Shown here: positions 1 to 4,686 of the stretch, piece after piece | How the letters are laid out: every line of letters begins with the position of its first letter | How positions within the stretch are numbered: position 1 is the first letter of the stretch | NCBI GenBank assembly: GCA_028067895.1 | Contig: JAPTUI010000206.1 | Span: 1-8,066, forward strand | Length of the DNA stretch: 8,066 nt | Direction: 5' to 3' | DNA from: Pseudomonadota bacterium | Lineage (GTDB): Bacteria > Pseudomonadota > Gammaproteobacteria > Steroidobacterales > Steroidobacteraceae | Position numbers and translations under genes: made by a program | Notes under the pieces: model-generated | What the model was told of the DNA's origin: nothing | Seen by the model: the letters and a program-made list of their open reading frames with translations, nothing else | Database searches by the model: none

Positions 1-339
1 GTCGTGAACGGCGCGCAATACGAGATCGCCAAGAACCTCCCGATTGCGCGAGCGCCGGAATCGCTGCTCGAGCGCATCCTCGCCAAGCGCAATAGACCGC
101 GACCGACACTCGACGCTCAAGGCCATATGATCATCGCCGCCGGCCAGCGCAACGCGACGCTGTTTGCACTCGCGTGCCTGCTGCGGCGCTTTGGACTCGA
201 GTTCAACGCGATTCTGGAATCGTTGCGCGCGGCAAATGCCGATCACTGTGATCCTCAGATAGAAGACGAGGAGCTGCGGCAGATCGCCGCAAGCGCGATG
301 CGGTACGCACCGAGGAGCGGCCGGAGGGAAACGAAGTGA
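1..339 (+). CDS. Primase/polymerase-type replication protein, C-terminal end (5' partial)
   Basis: The reading frame is open at the window edge, so this is the tail of a longer gene; the GTG at 4 is probably internal. The visible 112 residues look like the helical C-terminal region of phage and plasmid bifunctional DNA primase/polymerase (Prim-Pol) proteins: a GQRNATLFALACLLRR helix, a Phe-Asn-Ala-Ile-Leu helix, a Cys/Pro-containing turn (ADHCDPQIEDEE) and the closing helix LRQIAASAMRYAP. In the family the N-terminal catalytic domain makes primers and extends them; that domain lies outside the window, so its active site cannot be checked. The stop TGA overlaps the GTG start of the helicase by four bases, which suggests translational coupling. 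A primase followed by an SF3 helicase is a common phage replication pair. It could also be the C-terminal part of another primase-like protein. Confidence 0.72.
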   Translation, partial: VVNGAQYEIAKNLPIARAPESLLERILAKRNRPRPTLDAQGHMIIAAGQRNATLFALACLLRRFGLEFNAILESLRAANADHCDPQIEDEELRQIAASAMRYAPRSGRRETK

Positions 340-1718
340 ACGCCAACGCTCTACCGGAGATCCCACCGCTCGCGCCGGCACAGCAGATCGAGGCGCCGAA
401 CCCCGAGCATGTCGATCTTTCGGAGGACGGCATCGCGCTGGCGTTCGCAGCACGCTATGCGCAGACGGCGCGCTACTGCCATACGACCGGCGCATGGTTC
501 ACGCGGACCGAAACACGCTGGCGCCGCGATGATTCGCTTCTCGCGTTCGCATGGGCGCGCGACTTGTGCCGAGAGGCAAACCGTGCGGGCCTTGCGACCC
601 TGAAGAAAACCGCGACGGCGGCCGCCGTGGAACGTGCGGCCCGCGCTGATCGGCGCCTTGCGGTGACGGCAGAAGTTTGGGACCGCGATCCGATGCTGCT
701 CGGTACCCCCGGCGGCGTGGTGGACCTGCGGACGGGTGAACTCCGGGCCGCGCGATCCGAGGACTACATCACCAAGGAGGCGGCCGTTGCACCGGGAACA
801 AGCGCCGAGCCGCAGGGGTGGCTGCGATTCCTCGAGGAGGCGACGAGGAGCGATCACAGTCTCATCCGCTTCTTGCAGCAGATCGCCGGCTACAGCCTCA
901 CCGGCGACGTGCGCGAGCATGCGCTGGTCTTCGTGTACGGCAGCGGCGGCAACGGCAAGGGCGTCTTCGTGCGCACCCTCAAGGGCATCCTCGGTGACTA
1001 CGCCACCGTGGCGCCGATGGAAAGCTTCACCGAGGCCCGCGGCGAGCGCCACCCGACGGAGCTCGCCATGCTGCGCGGCGCGCGGCTCGTGGTGTCCGAG
1101 GAGACCGAGGCCGGCAGGTGCTGGAACAGCGCCCGCGTGAAGACCCTCACCGGCGGCGATGCCGTGACCGCCCGCTACATGCGGCAGGACTTCTTCACCT
1201 TCGAGCCGACCTGGAAGCTCCTCCTTGTCGGGAACCATCAGCCGCTACTGCGCCACGTGGACGATGCGCTGATCCGCCGCTTCAACGTCGTGCCGTTCAC
1301 CTTCAAACCGGCCGCGCCGGACCTGCAGCTCGAGGAGCGGCTGCGCGCGGAGTGGCCCGATATTCTGCGCTGGGCCGTCGAGGGATGTCTCGATTGGCAG
1401 CGCAACGGACTGATCAGGCCCGAGGCCGTGAAGCGCGCCACGTCCGTCTACCTCGAATCGCAGGACCTCGTCGGGAGCTGGCTCGAGGAATCGTGCGAGC
1501 AGGACCCCAGGCATTCCGAGACCATAAAGCGCCTATTCGAGTCGTTCGCCGCCTTCGCGGACGCCAACGGCTCGCACCCCGGCAAGGCCGCCACCCTGAG
1601 CGACGAGCTGGCCCGTCGTGGCTTCCAGCGCATCAAAGACTCCGCCGGCATCCGTGGCCGTGGGTTTCTCGGCCTGCGTGTGATCCCGACCAGCACCTGG
1701 GGGACCTATGGCGACTGA
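336..1718 (+). CDS. D5/P4-type phage primase-helicase (superfamily 3 helicase)
   Basis: A 460-residue AAA+ helicase of the phage/plasmid D5/P4 primase C-terminal family, expected to unwind DNA as a ring at the replication fork. Residues about 40-190 look like the D5_N region, ending in FLQQIAGYSLTGD. Walker A is GSGGNGKG at 202-209 (Lys208). Walker B is LVVSEE with acidic residues 255-256. The SF3 sensor Asn is at 300 in LLLVGNHQP, and the arginine-finger segment is DDALIRRF (Arg314-Arg315). About 370-455 should be a winged-helix domain, with SDELARRGFQR near the end. The GTG start has a strong ribosome site, GGAGGG at 323-328, seven bases upstream, and overlaps the previous stop by four bases. 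There is no N-terminal primase domain here; priming is probably done by the upstream protein. The stop is followed at once by the mirror-repeat element, a typical place for an origin. Confidence 0.92.
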   Translation: MNANALPEIPPLAPAQQIEAPNPEHVDLSEDGIALAFAARYAQTARYCHTTGAWFTRTETRWRRDDSLLAFAWARDLCREANRAGLATLKKTATAAAVERAARADRRLAVTAEVWDRDPMLLGTPGGVVDLRTGELRAARSEDYITKEAAVAPGTSAEPQGWLRFLEEATRSDHSLIRFLQQIAGYSLTGDVREHALVFVYGSGGNGKGVFVRTLKGILGDYATVAPMESFTEARGERHPTELAMLRGARLVVSEETEAGRCWNSARVKTLTGGDAVTARYMRQDFFTFEPTWKLLLVGNHQPLLRHVDDALIRRFNVVPFTFKPAAPDLQLEERLRAEWPDILRWAVEGCLDWQRNGLIRPEAVKRATSVYLESQDLVGSWLEESCEQDPRHSETIKRLFESFAAFADANGSHPGKAATLSDELARRGFQRIKDSAGIRGRGFLGLRVIPTSTWGTYGD

Positions 1719-1821
1719 GTTTGCGACACTTGCGACACTTGCGACGTCATTACTGATTGGCCTCACACGCGCGTACACGGTTTCAGGTTTTGGCGTCGCA
1801 AACGGCGCAAACGTCGCAAAG
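1719..1821. repeat. Mirror-symmetric array of 9-bp iterons, candidate origin or operator
   Basis: Three tandem nonamers run forward: GTTTGCGAC (1719-1727), ACTTGCGAC (1728-1736) and ACTTGCGAC (1737-1745). After a 49-bp spacer, three tandem nonamers run the other way at 1795-1803, 1804-1812 and 1813-1821; on the opposite strand they read GTTTGCGAC, GTTTGCGCC and CTTTGCGAC. The core is TTGCGAC. The array centre is at 1770, and a short palindrome, ACGCGCGT, sits at 1767-1774, almost exactly on it. Such symmetry is what a protein binding cooperatively on both arms would need. Its place just after the SF3 helicase fits an iteron origin, as in P4-like replicons where the helicase-primase protein binds repeats, but the repeat sequence here is not one I recognise. 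An operator or recombinase site is possible. It does not match the DnaA box. Confidence 0.62.
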
Positions 1822-2012
1822 TGGACCGAACAGGCAGCGCGCCCTCCCGCCTCGGCCGCGCCGGCTCGCTGGCCGATTCGCGCCTGGCTGCCCCACGACC
1901 ACCGCAGCGCGCCCGAGCTCGGCCTGCTGGCACGAACCGGCAGACCCCTATACGGTAATCGTGGCTGTATTTTGCACGGTCCGACCCTTGCGATTCAGTC
2001 ACTTGCAGAGGC
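1822..2012. other. Intergenic stretch without a convincing gene
   Basis: This is the middle of the gap between helicase and recombinase. Reading frames cross it but have no ribosome site, no family-like sequence, and overlap the structured DNA on both sides. One more degenerate copy of the repeat core, TTGCGA, is present at 1988-1993. I see no terminator: there is no stem followed by a T run. Confidence 0.5.
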
Positions 2013-2062
2013 CATATCATGCATACCGCAGACAGTTGTAATCCGTATGCCCATGAGATATG
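2013..2062. promoter_or_regulatory. Nested dyad upstream of the serine recombinase (candidate res-like site or operator)
   Basis: An inner imperfect inverted repeat spans 2021-2050: GCATAC at the left end, GTATGC at the right end, and 10 of 15 positions symmetric overall. An outer pair, CATATC at 2013-2018 and GATATG at 2057-2062, has a centre only 2 bp away. Small serine recombinases bind dyads of about 28-34 bp as dimers and often have their site next to their own gene, where binding also represses the promoter. The size, place and overlap with the candidate promoter all fit that, but the recombinase's real site is not known. Confidence 0.38.
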
Positions 2063-2064
2063 CT
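2036..2064 (+). promoter_or_regulatory. Candidate sigma70-type promoter for the serine recombinase
   Basis: TTGTAA at 2036-2041 (4 of 6 consensus -35 bases) is followed after exactly 17 bp by TATGCT at 2059-2064 (4 of 6 consensus -10 bases). Transcription would start near 2071, ahead of the ATG at 2094 but downstream of the alternative ATG at 2019. This supports the shorter recombinase. Both boxes overlap the dyad, so self-repression is plausible. The match is moderate and unproven. Confidence 0.35.
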
Positions 2065-2093
2065 CTGAGCCTGGAATTACCGAGGTTTCCGAC

Positions 2094-2696
2094 ATGGGCA
2101 AGGGCAAACGAGTGGCTTTCTACCTGCGGGTGTCGACCGGCTCGCAGACCGTCGAGAACCAGCGCCGGGAGCTGGCTGCCGCCGCTGAGCAGCGCGGTTG
2201 GACCGTGGTCGAGATCTACGCCGACAACGGGGTATCGGGTGCCAAGGGCCGCGACCAGCGGCCCGCCTTCGGGCGCCTTTGCAAGGACGCGGTGGCCGGC
2301 AAGTTCGATGTCATCGCAGCATGGTCCGTCGACCGGCTCGGCCGCTCGGTGCTGCACTTGGCGCAGTTCGTCGAGGACATGCGAGGCGCTGGCGTCGGGC
2401 TGTTCCTGCTCAAGCAGGGCCTCGACTCGGAAACGCCGACCGGCCGCGCCATGCTCGGTATGTGCGGCGTGTTCGCCGAGCTCGAGCGCGAGATCATCCG
2501 CGAGCGCATCCACTCGGGCCTCGCACGAGCTCGCGCCAAGGGCAAGCGGCTCGGCCGCAAGCGTGTTGCCGCCGATATCGAGCAACGCATTCGGCAGCTC
2601 GCTAAAGGTGGCATGGGTAAGCTCAAGATCGCGCGCACCCTCGATTGCGGGGTGTCCGTCGTGCAGCGCGTCCTGCGGGAAGCCGCGCAAGGCTGA
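2094..2696 (+). CDS. Small serine recombinase (resolvase/invertase family)
   Basis: A 200-residue site-specific recombinase that would cut and rejoin DNA through a phosphoserine link, either resolving multimers or inverting a segment. The catalytic Ser14 lies in FYLRVST, with Arg12 beside it. DRLGRS at 80-85 supplies the Asp and Arg residues that, in gamma-delta resolvase, are Asp67, Arg68 and Arg71. The long E-helix with ELEREIIRERI follows, then ARAKGKRLGRK, and a C-terminal helix-turn-helix at about 162-197 (IRQLAKGGMGKLKIARTL). Length is normal for small resolvases and too short for a large serine integrase. I chose ATG 2094, not the in-frame ATG 2019, because GAGG at 2082-2085 sits eight bases upstream, homology-like sequence begins with GKRVAFYLRVST, and the extra 25 residues would overlap the dyad and candidate promoter. 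Whether it acts as resolvase or invertase cannot be told from the sequence. Confidence 0.93.
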   Translation: MGKGKRVAFYLRVSTGSQTVENQRRELAAAAEQRGWTVVEIYADNGVSGAKGRDQRPAFGRLCKDAVAGKFDVIAAWSVDRLGRSVLHLAQFVEDMRGAGVGLFLLKQGLDSETPTGRAMLGMCGVFAELEREIIRERIHSGLARARAKGKRLGRKRVAADIEQRIRQLAKGGMGKLKIARTLDCGVSVVQRVLREAAQG

Positions 2697-2750
2697 TTCC
2701 GCCCCGGCGCTGACCGCTGGCGCCGCTCCTGACCTGATCCTCGCCACGTC

Positions 2751-2775
2751 TCGAGGCGCCTCATGAGCGCCTCGA
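2751..2775 (+). promoter_or_regulatory. Hairpin hiding the ribosome site of the 65-residue gene
   Basis: TCGAGGCGC (2751-2759) and GCGCCTCGA (2767-2775) form a perfect 9-bp, GC-rich stem with a 7-base loop, CTCATGA. The loop holds the ATG at 2763, and the only Shine-Dalgarno-like sequence, GAGG at 2753-2756, is paired in the left arm. If it forms in the mRNA it should keep translation low until something opens it. A chance palindrome is possible, because CTCGA is very common here. Confidence 0.4.
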
Positions 2776-2960
2776 CCGCCGCCGCCATCGACCTCGAGGC
2801 CCTCGACCTCGGCTCGACCCGCCATCGGCCCGCCGACCGCGCCACGTTGCGCGCTGCGGCTGTCGAGCTGCAGGCCCGTGGCCTGACCTCGAGGGACATT
2901 GCCGCCGCTCTGAGGCTCACAGATGCCGCTGCGCGCGACCTGCTCGAGGTGGCGCCGTGA
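2763..2960 (+). CDS. Small protein of unknown function, possible helix-turn-helix
   Basis: A 65-residue acidic, alanine- and leucine-rich protein that I do not recognise. Residues about 28-62 (LRAAAVELQARGLTSRDIAA and on to LRLTDAAARDLLE) have the spacing of a helix-turn-helix, with Gly-Leu-Thr-Ser before the second helix, so DNA binding is a fair guess. Codon choice matches the neighbours, and its TGA overlaps the GTG of the next gene by four bases, which supports a real gene. GAGG at 2753-2756 lies six bases upstream of the ATG but inside a stem. Upstream in the same frame there are two stops, at 2694 and 2733, and no other start. It may be transcribed with the recombinase, 66 bases upstream. 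Confidence 0.6.
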   Translation: MSASTAAAIDLEALDLGSTRHRPADRATLRAAAVELQARGLTSRDIAAALRLTDAAARDLLEVAP

Positions 2961-3304
2961 CACTCCCCGCACCCCCGCTATCGCCTACCGCCGCGACCTT
3001 CGAGCGCCAGCTGCGCCGGCTGCCGGCTGATCGGCTGCTCGACCTTGCAGACACACTGCGCCGCGCCGCGCTCGCATTCGACCGAGGCACCCCAGACCGT
3101 GCGCTCGACGAGCTCGCCACCGCCGCCGAGCTGCTCGACGCCGCGCCTGCTGGTCACGACCGGCATAACCATGCCGACGCACTCGGCCTGCTCGACCGCG
3201 CCCGCTTCGACCTCGAGCGAGGCTGGCATGCGGCTGCGTATGACTGTCTCGCCCGCGCCCTGCGGCTGCTTTTCACCCAACCGGAGGTAACACACCATGA
3301 TTGA
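2957..3304 (+). CDS. Hypothetical alpha-helical protein
   Basis: A 115-residue protein of no family I can name. It appears almost wholly helical: amphipathic stretches at about 14-43 (ERQLRRLPADRLLDLADTLR), 46-64 (DRALDELATAAELLDAA), and 73-108, with no signal peptide or membrane segment. The repeated pattern of paired helices with Leu and Ala recalls helical-repeat or HEPN-like bundles, but no catalytic motif is seen, so this is only a shape impression. The GTG start overlaps the preceding stop in a GTGA junction, and the end overlaps the ssb start by eight bases, so it sits in a coupled set with the 65-residue gene and ssb. Codon use is like the neighbours. The tight packing is the main evidence that it is a gene. 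Confidence 0.62.
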   Translation: MTLPAPPLSPTAATFERQLRRLPADRLLDLADTLRRAALAFDRGTPDRALDELATAAELLDAAPAGHDRHNHADALGLLDRARFDLERGWHAAAYDCLARALRLLFTQPEVTHHD

Positions 3305-3719
3305 TGCACTGATCCAAGGCACGCTCTACAAGGCGCCGCAGCCCCGCACTGCCTCAAATGGCCGCCGATTCGCTACGGCCACCGTCCGAACGGCGCTCAA
3401 GGACGGCACCGCAATATTCGTGTCGGTGATCGCCTTCGCCGAGTCGGCCGTCACCGCGCTCCTGGCGCTCGAGGACGGCGATTCCGTGGCACTGGCCGGC
3501 GAGCTCACCCCGAAGGTTTACCAGCCGCGGGACGGCGGCGAGCCTCGGCCGAGTCTCGACATGGTGGCCCACAAGGCGCTCACCGAGTACCACGTCGCGC
3601 GCAAGCGCAAAGCCGTGGCCGGCGAAAGTGATGAGCGGCTGGCCGACCGATCACCCACCCACGAAACAGCCGGCGCGCCGGCACAGCACGAGGAATTCGA
3701 CGATGCGCTACCATTCTGA
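3297..3719 (+). CDS. ssb: Single-stranded DNA-binding protein (SSB)
   Basis: A 140-residue protein with an OB-fold at about 1-105 and the C-terminal tip EEFDDALPF. In the SSB family the fold coats single-stranded DNA during replication and recombination, and the acidic tip (DDDIPF in E. coli) docks partner proteins. Family-like segments are GRRFATATVRTA, FVSVIAFAESAVTALLAL, and GDSVALAGELTPKVY. A flexible linker at about 106-130 is shorter than in E. coli SSB, making the protein shorter than the usual 160-180 residues. The ATG has a strong ribosome site, GGAGGT at 3283-3288, eight bases upstream. It overlaps the previous gene by eight bases and the next by 17. With the primase and helicase upstream it completes a replication set. 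The intact tip suggests it can recruit host or phage repair and replication enzymes. Confidence 0.9.
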   Translation: MIDALIQGTLYKAPQPRTASNGRRFATATVRTALKDGTAIFVSVIAFAESAVTALLALEDGDSVALAGELTPKVYQPRDGGEPRPSLDMVAHKALTEYHVARKRKAVAGESDERLADRSPTHETAGAPAQHEEFDDALPF

Positions 3720-3999
3720 GTGCCGCCCCCGCAACCTCCGCGCCGTTGCCAGAGGCGCTCGGACCCGCGAGCTGATCCGGCAGTTACTGCTCGAACACGC
3801 CGAGCGCTGCCCGCTCGCCCGGCAGCCGACGATCAAGGCTATCAGAGAGCTGCTGCGGCAGCGTGGCATTAATCTCCAGAAAAGCGCCGTTGCGTGGCAC
3901 ATGGCGCATGTCAGGCTGCAAGCCGACCTCGAGGCGCTGGATGTTGAGTTACGTCGGAACCATTCCGATTCAAACCCGCCACCTGACGCCATATCATGA
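3703..3999 (+). CDS. Small basic protein, probable winged-helix or helix-turn-helix DNA-binding
   Basis: A 98-residue protein of unknown family. The N-terminal part is strongly basic (RPRNLRAVARGARTRELIRQ), and residues about 42-75 (QPTIKAIRELLRQRGINLQK, then SAVAWHMAHVR) have the look of a helix-turn-helix or small winged helix in which the second helix begins near SAVAWH. A regulator or DNA-architecture role is the likeliest reading. I placed the start at ATG 3703 because GAGGA at 3690-3694 lies eight bases upstream; an in-frame ATG at 3628 would run 92 bases into ssb and adds proline- and threonine-rich sequence that looks out of frame. It overlaps the end of ssb by 17 bases. It ends in ATGA, where a 12-codon ORF begins ahead of the terminase pair. 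A role in DNA packaging is possible but not shown. Confidence 0.66.
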   Translation: MRYHSECRPRNLRAVARGARTRELIRQLLLEHAERCPLARQPTIKAIRELLRQRGINLQKSAVAWHMAHVRLQADLEALDVELRRNHSDSNPPPDAIS

Positions 4000-4001
4000 C
4001 C

Positions 4002-4024
4002 GCGAAGACCGCAACGGTTTTCGC
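4002..4024 (+). promoter_or_regulatory. Intergenic stem-loop ahead of the terminase genes
   Basis: GCGAAGACCG (4002-4011) pairs with CGGTTTTCGC (4015-4024) around a 3-base loop, CAA: ten pairs, one of them G-U. It fills most of the 42-base gap between the 98-residue gene and the small-terminase candidate. There is no T run after the stem, so it is not a standard terminator; an attenuator, mRNA-processing site or part of a packaging site is possible. A 12-codon ORF (3996-4034, ATG in an ATGA overlap) crosses it. Confidence 0.42.
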
Positions 4025-4041
4025 ACTTGGGTGATTTGCGC

Positions 4042-4686
4042 ATGGCATGGGAAAAAGGCCGACCGACAGGCCGCTGCAGGGTGTGCTCGCACCCCGAACG
4101 CACCCGGATTGAGCTGCTGCTCGCCGGTGGCGCCGGTCAGTCTGCGGTCGGCAAGAAGTACGGCATCTCAAAGGATAGTCTGCACCGGCACTGGCACGGT
4201 CATGTCACAGATGAGCGCAAGGCCAACCTGATCCTCGGACCAGTGCAGAGGGCCGAGCTCGCTGCGCGGGTGTGTGAGGAAACCGGCTCCGTGCTCGACC
4301 ATCTGAAGGTGATCCGTGCCGGACTGTACCAGCAGTACAGTGCCGCCATCGAAGCCGGGGACCGCAATTCGGGCTCGCTGCTGGCCGGCAAGCTGCATGA
4401 AAACCTGCGGATAGCAGCCCGCATAACGGGCGAGCTGACCAGCTCACCCCTCGTGCAGATCAATAACTCGCAGACAAACGTCACGGCACTGTTCGACTCG
4501 AAAGAGTTCGTGGCCTTCGAGGCTGCGCTGATCCGCGTGCTGAACAGGTTTCCGGAAGCCCGTGATGCCGTGGTGTTCGAGTTCGAGCAGCTCGAACACC
4601 AAGCCCGGCAGGCGCCAGTTCCGGTGCCTGTGCCGGCCCTCGAGCTGCAGCCAGCCGTATTGGAGCATGAGCATGTCACCGCCTGA
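4042..4686 (+). CDS. Probable terminase small subunit (Cys/His and helix-turn-helix DNA-binding protein)
   Basis: A 214-residue protein directly upstream of the large terminase and overlapping it by 14 bases, the normal place for the small subunit that picks the phage DNA for packaging. The N-terminus has CRVCSHPERTRIE (Cys12, Cys15, His17) and then a helix-turn-helix, SAVGKKYGISKDSLHRHWHG at 34-53; His48, His50, His52 and His54 could complete a zinc site with the two Cys. Similar Cys-x2-Cys-His-Pro-Glu plus helix-turn-helix proteins are common in phage genomes. The middle is helical (residues 75-145), and the end is a Pro-Val-rich tail. The start ATG 4042 has only a weak ribosome site, GGTGA at 4030-4034; TTG 4027 is an alternative. 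Assignment as small terminase rests mostly on position; a regulator is the main other option. Confidence 0.62.
   Translation: MAWEKGRPTGRCRVCSHPERTRIELLLAGGAGQSAVGKKYGISKDSLHRHWHGHVTDERKANLILGPVQRAELAARVCEETGSVLDHLKVIRAGLYQQYSAAIEAGDRNSGSLLAGKLHENLRIAARITGELTSSPLVQINNSQTNVTALFDSKEFVAFEAALIRVLNRFPEARDAVVFEFEQLEHQARQAPVPVPVPALELQPAVLEHEHVTA
4571..4601. repeat. 11-bp perfect inverted repeat inside the end of the small-terminase gene
   Basis: TGGTGTTCGAG (4571-4581) is matched by CTCGAACACCA (4591-4601), leaving a 9-base loop. A second register is possible, GTTCGAG with CTCGAAC around CAG (4581-4597), because TTCGAG is repeated in the loop. It lies about 70 bases before the large-terminase start, inside codons for VVFEFEQLEH. 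It may shape the mRNA near that start or be a packaging-site element; chance is not excluded. Confidence 0.4.

Noticed and set aside
2019..2093. Longer N-terminus for the recombinase starting at ATG 2019
   Set aside because: No ribosome site there, the predicted promoter and dyad lie inside it, and the added residues are unlike the family's N-terminus.
2705..2725. 6-bp stem (CGGCGC/GCGCCG) just after the recombinase stop, considered as a terminator
   Set aside because: Short stem, 9-base loop and no T run; such stems are frequent at this GC content.
1708..2766. A 352-codon + strand ORF crossing the helicase end, the iterons and the recombinase gene
   Set aside because: It overlaps the clear recombinase in another frame; its translation is Ser/Arg/Ala-rich without family-like motifs, as expected of an open shadow frame in GC-rich DNA. 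Its ATLATLAT start is just the iterons read as codons.
1995..2972. A 325-codon - strand ORF
   Set aside because: Antisense to the serine recombinase and the 65-residue gene, no ribosome site, and low-complexity Ala/Gly/Arg composition.
3669..3682. A 14-bp perfect GC palindrome, GCCGGCGCGCCGGC, in ssb
   Set aside because: It encodes the Ala/Gly/Pro-rich linker of SSB in GC-rich codons, so chance explains it; no link to a neighbouring start or stop.
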